Assembly: GCA_030066085.1 (NCBI GenBank)
Contig: JASJCI010000032.1
Location: forward strand, 62,001-126,000
DNA: 64,000 nucleotides
Direction: 5' to 3'
DNA from: Gammaproteobacteria bacterium
Lineage (GTDB): Bacteria > Pseudomonadota > Gammaproteobacteria > GCA-001735895
Every line of letters starts with the position of its first letter. Position 1 is the first letter of the stretch. This document shows, piece by piece, positions 53,602-63,085 of this stretch. A program made the translations under genes and the position numbers. A model generated the notes under the pieces. It worked only from the letters and a program-made list of their open reading frames with translations. It was not told the origin of the DNA and did no database searches.

Positions 53602-55208
53602 GTATTCTCGAATCGCGTATCAGCAGCCGCAGTGCCGAGTTCGGCGAAAACCGCGCGGCGATGTTGGCGCTGGTCGACGACCTGCGGGCGCAGGCGCAAG
53701 CCATTTCACAGGGCGGCGGCGAGCGCGCGCGCGAGAAACATCTCGGCCGCGGCAAGCTGCTGCCGCGCGAACGCATCGACCGCCTGCTCGATCCGGGTGC
53801 GCCGTTTCTCGAAATCGGCCAGTTCGCCGGTTACGGCATGTATGGCGACGACAATGTGGCCGCTGGCGGGCTGGTGACCGGTATCGGCCGAATTCGCGGT
53901 CATGAATGCCTGGTGGTGGCCAACGACGCGACCGTCAAGGGCGGCACCTATTACCCGATCACGGTCAGGAAACACCTGCGCGCGCAGGCGATCGCGGCGG
54001 AAAACAACCTGCCCTGCATCTACCTCGTCGATTCGGGCGGCGCGCACCTGCCGAGCCAGGACGACGTGTTCCCGGATCGCGAGCACTTCGGCCGGATTTT
54101 TTTCAACCAGGCCAACATGTCCGCGCGCGGCATCCCGCAGATCGCCGTGGTCATGGGTTCCTGCACCGCCGGCGGCGCATACGTGCCGGCGATGTGCGAC
54201 CAGTCGATCATCGTGCGCAACCAGGGCACGATTTTTCTCGGCGGCCCGCCGCTGGTGAAAGCCGCCACCGGCGAAGTCGTCAGCGCCGAGGATCTCGGCG
54301 GCGCCGACGTGCACGCGCGCATATCCGGCGTGGCCGATCACTACGCGCAAAACGACGAGCATGCGCTGGCGATGGCGCGCGACATCGTCGCCGGCCTGAA
54401 CCGGGTCAAGCGGCCCGACATCGCGCTGCGCGAACCGGTCGAGCCGCGTTACCCTGCGGAGGATCTGTACGGCATCGTGCCGTCGAGCCTGCGCAAGCCG
54501 TTCGATATACGGGAAATCATCGCGCGCCTGGTCGACGACAGTGCGTTCGACGAGTTCAAGCAACTCTACGGTACGACGTTGATCTGCGGCTTCGCCCACC
54601 TGCACGGTATCCCGATCGGCATCGTCGCCAACAATGGCATCCTGTTTTCCGAATCCGCGCTGAAAGGTGCTCATTTCGTCGAACTCTGTGCGAAGCGCCG
54701 TATCCCGCTGGTGTTTCTGCAGAACATCACCGGTTTCATGGTCGGGCAGAAATACGAACACGGCGGCATCGCGCGCGACGGCGCCAAGATGGTCACCGCG
54801 GTGGCCTGTGCGCGCGTGCCGAAACTCACGCTGGTGGTCGGCGGCAGTTTCGGCGCCGGCAACTACGCCATGTGCGGTCGCGCCTACGGCGGCCGTTTCC
54901 TGTGGATGTGGCCGAATGCGCGCATCTCGGTCATGGGCGGCGAACAGGCCGCCACCGTACTGGCGCAGGTGCGTCGCGACGGCCTCGAGGCGCGCGGCGA
55001 AGCCTGGAGCGAGGCCGACGAGGAAGCCTTCAAGACGCCGATTCGTGACCAGTACGAAACCCAGGGGCACCCGTATTACGCGTCCGCGCGCCTGTGGGAC
55101 GACGGCATCATCGATCCGGCGGATTCGCGCCGGGTGCTCGGGCTCGGCCTGTCGGCGGCGCTGAACGCGCCGATCGAGGACACCGAGTTCGGCATCTTCC
55201 GCATGTGA
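53598..55208 (+). CDS. liuB: Methylcrotonoyl-CoA carboxylase, carboxyltransferase subunit
   Basis: 536 residues. Two crotonase-like carboxyltransferase halves: N-terminal part with [40 protein letters not shown] and [21 protein letters not shown]-terminal part with [40 protein letters not shown] and [40 protein letters not shown] is specific to the methylcrotonyl rather than propionyl enzymes. Works with LiuD to carboxylate 3-methylcrotonyl-CoA. Confidence 0.96.
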   Translation: MSILESRISSRSAEFGENRAAMLALVDDLRAQAQAISQGGGERAREKHLGRGKLLPRERIDRLLDPGAPFLEIGQFAGYGMYGDDNVAAGGLVTGIGRIRGHECLVVANDATVKGGTYYPITVRKHLRAQAIAAENNLPCIYLVDSGGAHLPSQDDVFPDREHFGRIFFNQANMSARGIPQIAVVMGSCTAGGAYVPAMCDQSIIVRNQGTIFLGGPPLVKAATGEVVSAEDLGGADVHARISGVADHYAQNDEHALAMARDIVAGLNRVKRPDIALREPVEPRYPAEDLYGIVPSSLRKPFDIREIIARLVDDSAFDEFKQLYGTTLICGFAHLHGIPIGIVANNGILFSESALKGAHFVELCAKRRIPLVFLQNITGFMVGQKYEHGGIARDGAKMVTAVACARVPKLTLVVGGSFGAGNYAMCGRAYGGRFLWMWPNARISVMGGEQAATVLAQVRRDGLEARGEAWSEADEEAFKTPIRDQYETQGHPYYASARLWDDGIIDPADSRRVLGLGLSAALNAPIEDTEFGIFRM

Positions 55209-55224
55209 TCCGGGGGCAGAGGAC

Positions 55225-57204
55225 GTGTTCGACAAGATCCTGATCGCCAACCGCGGAGAAATCGCCGCCCGCGTCGCGCGCAGCGCGCGGCGCCTCGGAA
55301 TCGTCAGCGTCGCGGTTTATTCCGAGGCCGATCGCGGCGCGCTGCATGTCGAGGCCTGCGACGAGGCTTATGCCATCGGCGGCGCCACGGCCGCCGAAAG
55401 TTACCTCGACGCGGAGCGAATCCTCGATGTCGCGCGCCAGTGCGGCGCGCAGGCGATCCATCCCGGTTACGGCTTCCTGTCGGAAAATGCCGGCTTCGCG
55501 CGCGCCTGCGCAGCGGCCGGCATCGTGTTCATCGGTCCGCCGGCGAGCGCGATCGAGGCGATGGGATCGAAAAGCGAGGCCAAGGCGCTGATGGCCAAGG
55601 CCGGTGTGCCGCTGGTGCCTGGCTATCACGGCAGCGAGCAGGGTGACGAGCTGCTGACGACCGAGTCGAAAAAGGTCGGTTACCCGCAGCTGATCAAGGC
55701 CAGCGCCGGTGGCGGCGGCAAGGGTATGCGGCTGGTCGAAAGCGAGACCGAATTCGCCGCCGCGCTCGCGGCCGCGCGACGCGAGGCGAGCGCCGGCTTC
55801 GGCGACGACCGGGTGCTGCTCGAACGTTACCTGCGCAGACCCCGTCACGTCGAGCTGCAGGTGTTCGGCGATACCCACGGCAACTACGTCCACCTGTTCG
55901 AGCGCGACTGTTCGATCCAGCGCCGCCACCAGAAGGTCATCGAGGAAGCCCCGGCACCGGGCATGACCGACGAGTTGCGCGCGCGCATGGCGCAAGCCGC
56001 GCTCGATTGCGCCGCCGCGATCGATTACGTCGGCGCCGGCACGGTCGAGTTCCTGCTCGACGAGGACGGGTCGTTTTACTTCATGGAGATGAATACCCGC
56101 CTGCAGGTCGAGCATCCCGTGACCGAGATGATCACCGGTCTCGACCTGGTCGAATGGCAGCTGCGCGTCGCCGCCGGCGACAGGCTGCCGCTGGTGCAGC
56201 AGGATATCGGTATCCAGGGGCACTCGGTCGAGGCGCGCATCTACGCCGAAATGCCGGAACGCGATTTTCTGCCGGCTTCCGGCCGCATCGAGTACCAGCA
56301 GCTGCCGCCGATCGGGCCCGGCGCACGCCTCGAGCTCGGCGCACGCCAGGGTGACTCGATCGGCATTTACTACGACCCGATGATCGCCAAGCTGATCGTG
56401 CACGCGCCCGATCGCGAACAGGCGCTGGCGCGACTGGCGCAGCTGCTGCGCGAATACCACCTGCTCGGGCCGGCCACCAACATCGGCTTTCTCGAGCGAC
56501 TGGCCACGCACCCCGCGCTGATCGCGGCTGACCTGGATACCGGGTTTATCGAGCGCCACCGGGACGAGCTGTTTGCCGGGGACCCCGCCGAACAGACCCG
56601 CGCACTGGTATTCGCGGGCGCGGCCTGCGTGCCGGTATTCGATGTCGCCGAGCAGACGGACGATATCTGGAGCGATCGCGGCGGCTGGCGCATGAACCTG
56701 CCGGCGCTTTTCCGTGTCCGGCTCGTGCACGACGGCGAAGCGCATGAGGTCGAGTTCGAGCACGCTGACGACGGCTGGCGCTGCCGCTGTCGCGGCGAGT
56801 TGATGCACGTCAACGTGGAACGGCGCGATCGGCACCGCTTGCGAGTCGAGATCGATGATGAAATCTTCGAAGTGGCCGCGGTGAGAATGGCCGAACGGGT
56901 GCTGCTCGCGCAGCAGGCGCGGACCTGGAGTTTCGATTTGCCCGACCCGGCGCAGGCGCGCGGCAGCGACGAAGCGGATGCCGATCATCCGCGCGCACCC
57001 ATGTCCGGCGCGGTTGTTGCGCTGCCGGTAGCCGTCGGGGATACTGTCGCCGCCGGCGATACCCTGGTCGTGATCGAGGCGATGAAAATGGAGCATGCCG
57101 TGACCGCCCGGGTTGCGGGCCGGGTTGGCGAAATCCTGTTCGCGGTCGGCGACCAGGTCGACGAGGGGGATGCGCTGGTGACGCTGGAGGTCGGAGACAC
57201 ATGA
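55225..57204 (+). CDS. liuD: Methylcrotonoyl-CoA carboxylase, biotin carboxylase/carrier subunit
   Basis: 659 residues from GTG 55225 with AGAGG upstream. N-terminal biotin carboxylase (1-445) with ILIANRGEIAARVARSARRL, AIHPGYGFLSENAGFARACA, ATP-grasp loop SAGGGGKGMRLVES and EEAPAPGM. A linker domain precedes the biotin carrier domain (about 590-659), whose biotinylated lysine is in VVIEAMKMEHAV. It overlaps liuE by 4 bp. Notably, no liuC lies between liuB and liuD, where it is often found. Confidence 0.96.
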   Translation: MFDKILIANRGEIAARVARSARRLGIVSVAVYSEADRGALHVEACDEAYAIGGATAAESYLDAERILDVARQCGAQAIHPGYGFLSENAGFARACAAAGIVFIGPPASAIEAMGSKSEAKALMAKAGVPLVPGYHGSEQGDELLTTESKKVGYPQLIKASAGGGGKGMRLVESETEFAAALAAARREASAGFGDDRVLLERYLRRPRHVELQVFGDTHGNYVHLFERDCSIQRRHQKVIEEAPAPGMTDELRARMAQAALDCAAAIDYVGAGTVEFLLDEDGSFYFMEMNTRLQVEHPVTEMITGLDLVEWQLRVAAGDRLPLVQQDIGIQGHSVEARIYAEMPERDFLPASGRIEYQQLPPIGPGARLELGARQGDSIGIYYDPMIAKLIVHAPDREQALARLAQLLREYHLLGPATNIGFLERLATHPALIAADLDTGFIERHRDELFAGDPAEQTRALVFAGAACVPVFDVAEQTDDIWSDRGGWRMNLPALFRVRLVHDGEAHEVEFEHADDGWRCRCRGELMHVNVERRDRHRLRVEIDDEIFEVAAVRMAERVLLAQQARTWSFDLPDPAQARGSDEADADHPRAPMSGAVVALPVAVGDTVAAGDTLVVIEAMKMEHAVTARVAGRVGEILFAVGDQVDEGDALVTLEVGDT

Positions 57205-58109
57205 GTTTTCCCGAACGGGTTCGGATCGTCGAAGTCGGGCCGCGCGACGGGCTGCAGAACGAGGCGCAGACGGTGCCGGCCGAGGTCAAGGTCGAACTGG
57301 TCGAGCGGCTCGCCGATGCCGGGCTGAAGACGATCGAATGCGGCGCCTTCGTGTCACCCAAATGGGTGCCGCAAATGGCGACCAGCGCCGAGGTATTCCA
57401 ATCGATCACGCCGCGCGACGGCGTTGCCTACCCGATGCTGGTGCCCAACATGAAAGGGTTCGAGCTTGCGCTCGAGGCAGGCGTCAGGGAAGTTGCGCTG
57501 TTCGCCGCCGCCAGCGAAACCTTTTCGCAGAAGAACACCAACTGCTCGATAGAAGAGAGCATCAAGCGCTTTAACGAGGTCACCCGCGAAGCGCTGGCGC
57601 AGGGCCTGCGCGTGCGTGGCTACATCTCCTGCGTGCTGGGTTGCCCCTACGAGGGCGAGGTGTCGTTCGACACGGTCCTGATGCTGACCGAGACCCTGCT
57701 CGAGCAGGGCTGTTACGAGGTGTCGCTCGGCGACACTATCGGCGTCGGCACCGCGGGCCAGGCGCAGGCACTGGTCGAAGGGCTGACGCGGCGGGTGCCG
57801 GTGGAACGCCTCGCGGCGCATTTTCACGACACCTACGGCCAGGCGCTGGCCAACCTGCACGCGGTGCTGCAGTGCGGCATCCACGTGGTCGACAGTTCGG
57901 TCGCGGGACTCGGCGGCTGTCCCTACGCAAAGGGTGCCACCGGTAACGTTGCTACCGAGGACGTGGTGTACATGCTCGACGGCATGGGCATCGACACCGG
58001 CGTCGACATGGACAAGCTGCTCGAAGCCGGCCGTTACATCAGCGATTTCCTCGGCCGCGAACCGGTATCACGCGCCGCTACCGCGCTGCTGCGCAAAAAG
58101 GCGGGTTGA
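57201..58109 (+). CDS. liuE: Hydroxymethylglutaryl-CoA lyase
   Basis: 302 residues. Catalytic-metal motif VEVGPRDGLQNE at 10-21, AFVSPKWVPQMA, GYISCVLGCPYEGEV (Cys), EVSLGDTIGVGTA, HFHDTYGQALAN (metal histidines), and the flexible-loop signature SVAGLGGCPYAKGATGNVAT with the reactive cysteine. Cleaves HMG-CoA to acetoacetate and acetyl-CoA, the last step of leucine breakdown. ATG overlaps the liuD stop. Confidence 0.96.
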   Translation: MSFPERVRIVEVGPRDGLQNEAQTVPAEVKVELVERLADAGLKTIECGAFVSPKWVPQMATSAEVFQSITPRDGVAYPMLVPNMKGFELALEAGVREVALFAAASETFSQKNTNCSIEESIKRFNEVTREALAQGLRVRGYISCVLGCPYEGEVSFDTVLMLTETLLEQGCYEVSLGDTIGVGTAGQAQALVEGLTRRVPVERLAAHFHDTYGQALANLHAVLQCGIHVVDSSVAGLGGCPYAKGATGNVATEDVVYMLDGMGIDTGVDMDKLLEAGRYISDFLGREPVSRAATALLRKKAG

Positions 58110-58111
58110 AG

Positions 58112-58690
58112 ATGCCGCTGCCAACACCCGCCGAACGCGAAAAGAAGCACCACCGTAAAATCGACTGCGAGGGTTACAAGCGCGCCGACGGCCTGTGGGA
58201 TATCGAGGTGCACATGGTCGATACGCGCACCTACGACTGTACCTACGACCAGTACCATCGTGACGGCCTGATCCGCGCCGGCGAGCCGGTGCATGATATG
58301 TGGCTGCGATTTACCATCGATCTCGATTTCAAGGTCCACGACGTCGCCGCGGTATCCGACCAGACGCCGTTCGGCATCTGCCCGCGCGCGGCGGAGGCCA
58401 TGCGCGATATCGTCGGCCTGCAAATCGGCTGGGGCTGGATGAAGCAGGTGCGCCAGCGCATCGGGCCGGAACGCAGCTGCACGCACCTGATGGACCTGCT
58501 CGGCCAGCTCGCCGCAACCGCTTACCAGACCCTGCATGCCGAACTCGAGGCGCGCGAACGGGAGCGGGCGTCGCGCGAAAAGCCGCCGATCCTCGATACC
58601 TGCCTCGCGCTGTCGAGCAGCGGCCCGGTGGTGAAGAACCTGTGGCCGGAGTTCTACACCCCGCCCGCCGACGACGAGACCGGGTTGTGA
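58112..58690 (+). CDS. DUF2889 family protein
   Basis: 192 residues from ATG 58112 (TTG 58106 is possible). Mostly beta-rich N-terminal half starting with KKHHRKIDCEGYKRADGLWD and VHMVDTRTYDC, then AMRDIVGLQIGWGWMKQVRQ and RSCTHLMDLLGQLAATAYQT, a conserved stretch of DUF2889. Soluble, no signal peptide. Function unknown; members often sit beside acyl-CoA metabolism genes. It sits between liuE (2-bp gap) and a HAD gene (4-bp overlap), so it is co-expressed with leucine degradation. Confidence 0.85.
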   Translation: MPLPTPAEREKKHHRKIDCEGYKRADGLWDIEVHMVDTRTYDCTYDQYHRDGLIRAGEPVHDMWLRFTIDLDFKVHDVAAVSDQTPFGICPRAAEAMRDIVGLQIGWGWMKQVRQRIGPERSCTHLMDLLGQLAATAYQTLHAELEARERERASREKPPILDTCLALSSSGPVVKNLWPEFYTPPADDETGL

Positions 58691-59364
58691 GCGTCGCGCT
58701 GGCTTTCGATATCTACGGCACGCTGATCGATCCGCACGGCGTCGTCGGCGAGCTGCAAAAACACGTCGGTGAGCAAGCGCCGGAATTCTCCCGTACATGG
58801 CGCGAAAAGCAGCTCGAGTACACCTGGCGCCGGGGCCTGATGGGTCGCTACGCCGATTTCGGCGTGTGCACCGCGCAGGCGCTGGACTATGCCGATACGC
58901 TACTCGCGACCGGGCTGGCAGACGACGTCAAGGCATCGCTGCTGCAGGCCTACCGCGTATTGCCGGCCTTCGACGACGTTGCCGCCAGCATGCAGGCCCT
59001 GCGCGCCACCGGCTGCAAACTCTACCCGTTTTCCAACGGCACCGAGGACATGGTCGACGCCGTGCTTTCGCACGCCGGCATCGCGGAATACTTCGAGCCG
59101 GTCATCAGTGTCGATACGCTGCGAACCTTCAAGCCCGATCCGCGGGTCTACCGTTACGTCGTCGACGTGACCGGCGTCGAGCCTGACAATTGCTGGCTGG
59201 TGTCGAGTAATCCCTTCGACGTGATCGGCGCCGTATCTGCCGGGATCAACGCGGCCTGGCTGCAGCGCAGCGCGGCCGCGGTGTTCGACCCGTGGGAAAT
59301 CCGGCCCACCGCGGTGATCGGCGGACTCGCCGAATTGCCCGCCTTACTCAATCAAACGTCCTAA
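58687..59364 (+). CDS. Haloacid-dehalogenase type II-like hydrolase
   Basis: 225 residues from GTG 58687 overlapping the DUF2889 stop. HAD motif I is ALAFDIYGTLIDPHG (nucleophile Asp), motif II is LYPFSNGTEDM, motif III is TFKPDPRVYRYVVD, motif IV is WLVSSNPFDVIGAVSAG. The YGTL and SSNPFD forms match (S)-2-haloacid dehalogenase-type proteins. Likely acts on a 2-halo-alkanoate or small phosphate; not proven. Last gene of the liu operon. Confidence 0.88.
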   Translation: MSVALAFDIYGTLIDPHGVVGELQKHVGEQAPEFSRTWREKQLEYTWRRGLMGRYADFGVCTAQALDYADTLLATGLADDVKASLLQAYRVLPAFDDVAASMQALRATGCKLYPFSNGTEDMVDAVLSHAGIAEYFEPVISVDTLRTFKPDPRVYRYVVDVTGVEPDNCWLVSSNPFDVIGAVSAGINAAWLQRSAAAVFDPWEIRPTAVIGGLAELPALLNQTS

Positions 59365-59484
59365 ACCCGCGGCTGGCGCCGCAGTTTCGATTGCCAGCCG
59401 ACACCCTGGCGGCTGTCCTGCTGCCAGTCTCTGGAACTTTAACATGAATAAATTCAGCAGCTTATCGATCTTCAGGGGATTATT

Positions 59485-59559
59485 TTGTTGCGGCGCACAA
59501 AAAAACTTGACATATGCTGCAGTGCACCATATATTTATCACCATGTTGCACCGCAACAA
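59485..59559 (+). promoter_or_regulatory. Phasin promoter with flanking palindromes
   Basis: TTGACA (59507-59512), a 17-bp spacer and TATATT (59530-59535) form a near-consensus sigma-70 promoter. A perfect palindrome TGTTGC-ACC-GCAACA (59544-59558) lies over the expected start site, and TTGTTGCGG (59485-59493) is the inverted copy of CCGCAACAA (59551-59559) on the other side of the promoter. This looks like a two-site operator, plausibly for a PhaR-type repressor. Confidence 0.75.
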
Positions 59560-59601
59560 AGACTTTTAACCGTCAAATCTGGACAATTCAAGGTGAAAAA
59601 C

Positions 59602-59988
59602 ATGTACGAAGAATTCGTAAAACTCGCTCAGGACAGCCTCAAGCCGATGATGAAGCTGGCCGAAAACAACACCGCCCTGGCCGTCAAGCTGATGCGTGCA
59701 CAGTCAGACAGCGCTGCTGAACTGATGGAAAGCAACCTGGCGCACATGCAGGCGCTGGCCAAGACCAAGGACCTGAATGCCGCGGTCGAAATGCAGCAGA
59801 AGTACGTCGAAGCGCTGAACGACAAGCTCGTCGTCGCCGCCAAGGAAAACGCGGCCGCGATCGAAGCAGCTGTCACCGAAGCGGGCAAGATTTTCGAAGG
59901 TTCAATGGCCGAAGTGCAGGCTCAGGCCAAGAAGACCGTCGAAAACATCGAGAAGGAAATGACCAAGGCCGGCAAGAAAGCCGCTTGA
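59602..59988 (+). CDS. Phasin family protein
   Basis: 128 residues from ATG 59602, preceded by AAGGTG; a longer frame from 59485 would translate the promoter. Alanine- and lysine-rich, all-helical, no Cys: YEEFVKLAQDSLKPMMKLAE, then amphipathic heptads to KEMTKAGKKAA. Phasins coat polyhydroxybutyrate granules. It is adjacent to phaA and phaB; expression is probably very strong given the promoter and ribosome-binding site. Confidence 0.9.
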   Translation: MYEEFVKLAQDSLKPMMKLAENNTALAVKLMRAQSDSAAELMESNLAHMQALAKTKDLNAAVEMQQKYVEALNDKLVVAAKENAAAIEAAVTEAGKIFEGSMAEVQAQAKKTVENIEKEMTKAGKKAA

Positions 59989-60057
59989 TCGCTCCTCCTC
60001 GGGGGTTACCTTGATTCAGGTCAACGTGATTCCTTAGTTTTACTCCTCCAATGTATT

Positions 60058-60093
60058 AGCCCGGGTGGTATGATTATCCCCGGGCTTTTTTTT
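60058..60093 (+). terminator. Intrinsic terminator after phasin gene
   Basis: Stem AGCCCGGG (60058-60065) / CCCGGGCT (60079-60086) with a 13-nt loop and a T-run to 60093. It separates the highly expressed phasin from phaA, 18 bp before the phaA start. Confidence 0.9.
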
Positions 60094-60110
60094 AAGCAGG
60101 ACATCGAATT

Positions 60111-61289
60111 ATGACCAACGTAGTGATTATTGACGGGGTACGCACCCCGATCGGCTCGTTCGGCGGAACGCTTGCGGGTACGCCGGCGAGCAAGCTGGGC
60201 GCCGTCGTGATCAAGGCCTTGCTGGAGCGTAACAACCTTGCGCCCGACCAGGTCGACGAAGTGATCATGGGACAGATTTTAACCGCCGGCACCGGGCAGA
60301 ACCCGGCGCGCCAGGCAGCGATGGAGGCGGGCCTGCCGCAGGAATGCCCGTCGATGTCGATCAACAAGCTGTGCGGCAGCGGCCTCAAGGCGGTCCATCT
60401 CGCGGCGCAGGCGATCAAGTGCGGCGACGCCGACATCGTCATCGCCGGCGGCCAGGAAAACATGAGCATCGCACCGCACGTGCTGCCGAAGTCGCGTGAC
60501 GGCCAGCGCATGGGTGACTGGAAACTGGAAGACACGATGCTGAAGGACGGCCTGATGTGCGCCTTCAACGACTACCACATGGGCGTTACCGCGGAAAACA
60601 TCGCCAAGAAGTGGGGCTTCAGTCGTGACGACCAGGACGCTTTTGCCGCCGCGTCACAGCAGAAATGCGAACAGGCGCAGGCGGATAACCTGTTCGCCAA
60701 CGAAATCGTCGCGGTTGAAGTACCGCAACGCCGGGGTGACCCGGTCGTGTTCGACCGGGACGAATACCCGAAGGCGGGTGTCACCGCCGAGGGCCTGGCC
60801 AAGCTGCGTCCGGCATTCGATCGCGAGGGCACGGTTACCGCGGGTAACGCGTCGGGCATCAACGACGGCGCTGCCGCGGTACTGGTCATGAGCGAAGACA
60901 AGGCGAAGGAACTGGGTCTTACGCCGATGGCGACGATCATGTCTTATGCCAGCGCGGGCGTAGATCCGGCGATCATGGGTACCGGTCCGATTCCGTCGAC
61001 CCGCAAGGCCCTTGAAAAGGCGGGCTGGAACGTCGACGACCTCGACCTGATCGAATCCAACGAGGCTTTTGCTGCACAGTCCATGTCGGTCAATACCGAA
61101 CTCGAATTCGATACCAGCAAGGTCAACATCAGCGGCGGTGCAATTGCCCTCGGCCACCCGGTCGGTGCATCCGGCGCGCGCGTGCTGGTCACGCTGTTGC
61201 ACGGCATGCAGCGCACCGACGCGAAGAAGGGTCTCGCGACCCTGTGTATCGGCGGCGGCCAGGGTGTTGCGCTGACGGTCGAACGCTAA
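60111..61289 (+). CDS. phaA: Acetyl-CoA acetyltransferase (PhaA-type thiolase)
   Basis: 392 residues. [20 protein letters not shown] start, catalytic Cys in [15 protein letters not shown] (near 88), GALALGHP-type [15 protein letters not shown] with the catalytic His, and [17 protein letters not shown]. Biosynthetic-type thiolase condensing two acetyl-CoA to acetoacetyl-CoA. Followed after 29 bp by phaB. No PHB synthase (phaC) is in the window. Confidence 0.92.
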   Translation: MTNVVIIDGVRTPIGSFGGTLAGTPASKLGAVVIKALLERNNLAPDQVDEVIMGQILTAGTGQNPARQAAMEAGLPQECPSMSINKLCGSGLKAVHLAAQAIKCGDADIVIAGGQENMSIAPHVLPKSRDGQRMGDWKLEDTMLKDGLMCAFNDYHMGVTAENIAKKWGFSRDDQDAFAAASQQKCEQAQADNLFANEIVAVEVPQRRGDPVVFDRDEYPKAGVTAEGLAKLRPAFDREGTVTAGNASGINDGAAAVLVMSEDKAKELGLTPMATIMSYASAGVDPAIMGTGPIPSTRKALEKAGWNVDDLDLIESNEAFAAQSMSVNTELEFDTSKVNISGGAIALGHPVGASGARVLVTLLHGMQRTDAKKGLATLCIGGGQGVALTVER

Positions 61290-61318
61290 CAACATAAAAC
61301 CAGAGTGGAGACGTAATA

Positions 61319-62041
61319 ATGAGTCGAGTTGCATTAGTAACCGGCGGTACTCGCGGTATCGGCGAGGCGATCAGCGTGGCGTTGAAGGACGCCGGCTACA
61401 CGGTGGTCGCCAACTACGCCGGCAACGACGAGGCCGCCAAGAAATTCACCCAGGAAACCGGCATTGCGACCTACAAGTTCGATGTCAGCGATTACGATGC
61501 CTGCCAGTCCACGGTAGCCCAGATCGAAAACGACTTCGGTCCGGTCGAGGTGTTGATCAACAATGCCGGCATTACCCGCGACGGCACCATGCACCGCATG
61601 AACTTCGAACAGTGGAACGCGGTCATCCAGACCAACCTGACCTCGTGTTTCAACATGTGCCACGCGGTATTGAACGGTATGCGTGAGCGCGAGTTCGGAC
61701 GTATCGTCAACATCGGTTCGGTCAACGGCCAGGCCGGCCAGTACGGCCAGGTCAACTATGCCGCGGCCAAGTCGGGGATCCACGGCTTCACCAAGGCGCT
61801 GGCGCAGGAAGGCGCGGCCAAGGGGATTACCGTCAACGCGATCGCGCCGGGCTACATCGCCACCGACATGGTGCGCGCGGTGCCGGAAAACGTGCTCGAA
61901 AAGATCATCCAGCGGATCCCGGTGGGCCGGCTCGGCGAGGCGCACGAAATTGCGCGCGGCGTGCTGTTCCTGGTGTCGGACGACGCCGGCTTCGTTACCG
62001 GTTCGACCATGTCGATCAACGGCGGTCAGCATATGTACTAG
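61319..62041 (+). CDS. phaB: Acetoacetyl-CoA reductase
   Basis: 240-residue SDR. TGGTRGIGEAIS (cofactor), NNAGITRDGTMHRMNFEQWN (typical of PhaB), catalytic Ser in NIGSVNGQAGQYGQVNY and Tyr-x3-Lys in YAAAKSG, C-terminal STMSINGGQHMY. Produces (R)-3-hydroxybutyryl-CoA with NADPH for PHB. Ribosome-binding site GGAGA upstream; terminator follows at 62064. Confidence 0.94.
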   Translation: MSRVALVTGGTRGIGEAISVALKDAGYTVVANYAGNDEAAKKFTQETGIATYKFDVSDYDACQSTVAQIENDFGPVEVLINNAGITRDGTMHRMNFEQWNAVIQTNLTSCFNMCHAVLNGMREREFGRIVNIGSVNGQAGQYGQVNYAAAKSGIHGFTKALAQEGAAKGITVNAIAPGYIATDMVRAVPENVLEKIIQRIPVGRLGEAHEIARGVLFLVSDDAGFVTGSTMSINGGQHMY

Positions 62042-62063
62042 GCCGCGAGGCCAATCCCTGAAA

Positions 62064-62089
62064 GCCGGAACCCCGTTCCGGCTTTTTTT
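62064..62089 (+). terminator. Intrinsic terminator after phaB
   Basis: Perfect 8-bp stem GCCGGAAC (62064-62071) / GTTCCGGC (62075-62082), 3-nt loop and seven T residues. Confidence 0.93.
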
Positions 62090-62165
62090 CGCCTGCTCCC
62101 GGCCTCATCGAGTGCCCCGGTGTTCGCCGAGTCGGATTGCGGGCAGCAATCCGACGAAGCCAGAC

Positions 62166-62202
62166 GTCATCCCGGAAACGGCGAAGCCGTTATCCGGGAT
62201 CT
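62166..62202. repeat. Small GTCATCCCGGA inverted repeat
   Basis: GTCATCCCGGAAACGGC and GCCGTTATCCGGGAT are inverted with one bulge around GAA. A member of a third dispersed-repeat type, in the 62090-62311 gap, in which no gene is seen. Confidence 0.6.
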
Positions 62203-62311
62203 GCCGACCGTGGCAGGTCCCTCGTTTCCCCGTCGCGTTGTTGTCTGACTCCCGGGTGGCGCAATGACGTACTGGTGGTCGGGTACCCGACGTGGTTAAA
62301 ATGTCCCTGCA

Positions 62312-63085
62312 ATGAACTCACCGAATCCATCTCCCCGGGTGGGGCTGTTCGTGACCTGCCTGGTGGACCTGTATCGCCCGAACGTCGGCTTTGCCGCGGT
62401 CAAGCTGCTCGAGGACGCGGGTTGCCGGGTCGAGGTACCGCGCGCGCAAACCTGCTGCGGTCAACCGGCCTACAACAGCGGCGACAACGAACATGCCCGT
62501 CAGCTCGCGCTGCAGGTGCTCGAAGCCTTCGAGGATTTCGACTACGTCGTCGGTCCTTCCGGGTCCTGCCTCGGCATGATCCGCTGTCATTATCCGGACC
62601 TGTTTGCCGACGATGCCGGGCTCAAGCCGCGTTTCGACGCGCTGTGCGGCAAAACCCACGAGCTGATGAGTTTTCTCGTCGACGTGATGCAGGTCGAAAC
62701 CGTCGACGCCAGCTTCAGCGGGCGGGTGACCTACCACGACTCCTGCTCGAGCCTGCGTGAACACGCGGTCAAGGCGCAGCCGCGCCAGCTGCTCGCCAGT
62801 GTCGATGGTCTCGAACTGAGCGAACTCGAAGGCACGGACGTTTGCTGCGGTTTTGGCGGTACATTTTGCGTCAAGTACCCGGACATCTCCGGGCGCATGG
62901 CCGCCGACAAGGTCGCCGCGGTCGAGGCCTCCGGCGCCGACACGCTGCTGGCCGGCGACCTCGGTTGCCTACTCAACCTGGCCGGCAAGCTGCGGCGCGA
63001 GGGTAAATCCCAGCGCGTGTATCACGTCGCCGAAGTGCTCGCCGGCATGACCGATATCAAGTCGATTGGCGAGGGAGAACGCTGA
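62312..63085 (+). CDS. lutA: Lactate-utilisation Fe-S protein (LutA/YkgE-like)
   Basis: 257 residues. Two CCG domains: QTCCGQPAYNSGD (about 48-60) and DVCCGFGGTFCVKYPDISGR (about 185-204), with RVTYHDSCSSLREH between. This is the LutA-type component of the three-subunit L-lactate oxidase. TGATG overlap with the next gene (lutB), implying coupled translation. Confidence 0.92.
   Translation: MNSPNPSPRVGLFVTCLVDLYRPNVGFAAVKLLEDAGCRVEVPRAQTCCGQPAYNSGDNEHARQLALQVLEAFEDFDYVVGPSGSCLGMIRCHYPDLFADDAGLKPRFDALCGKTHELMSFLVDVMQVETVDASFSGRVTYHDSCSSLREHAVKAQPRQLLASVDGLELSELEGTDVCCGFGGTFCVKYPDISGRMAADKVAAVEASGADTLLAGDLGCLLNLAGKLRREGKSQRVYHVAEVLAGMTDIKSIGEGER

Noticed and set aside
55108-57096. 662-residue frame antisense to liuD
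   Set aside because: Complete overlap with the biotin carboxylase gene, which has all catalytic motifs; the antisense product matches nothing known.
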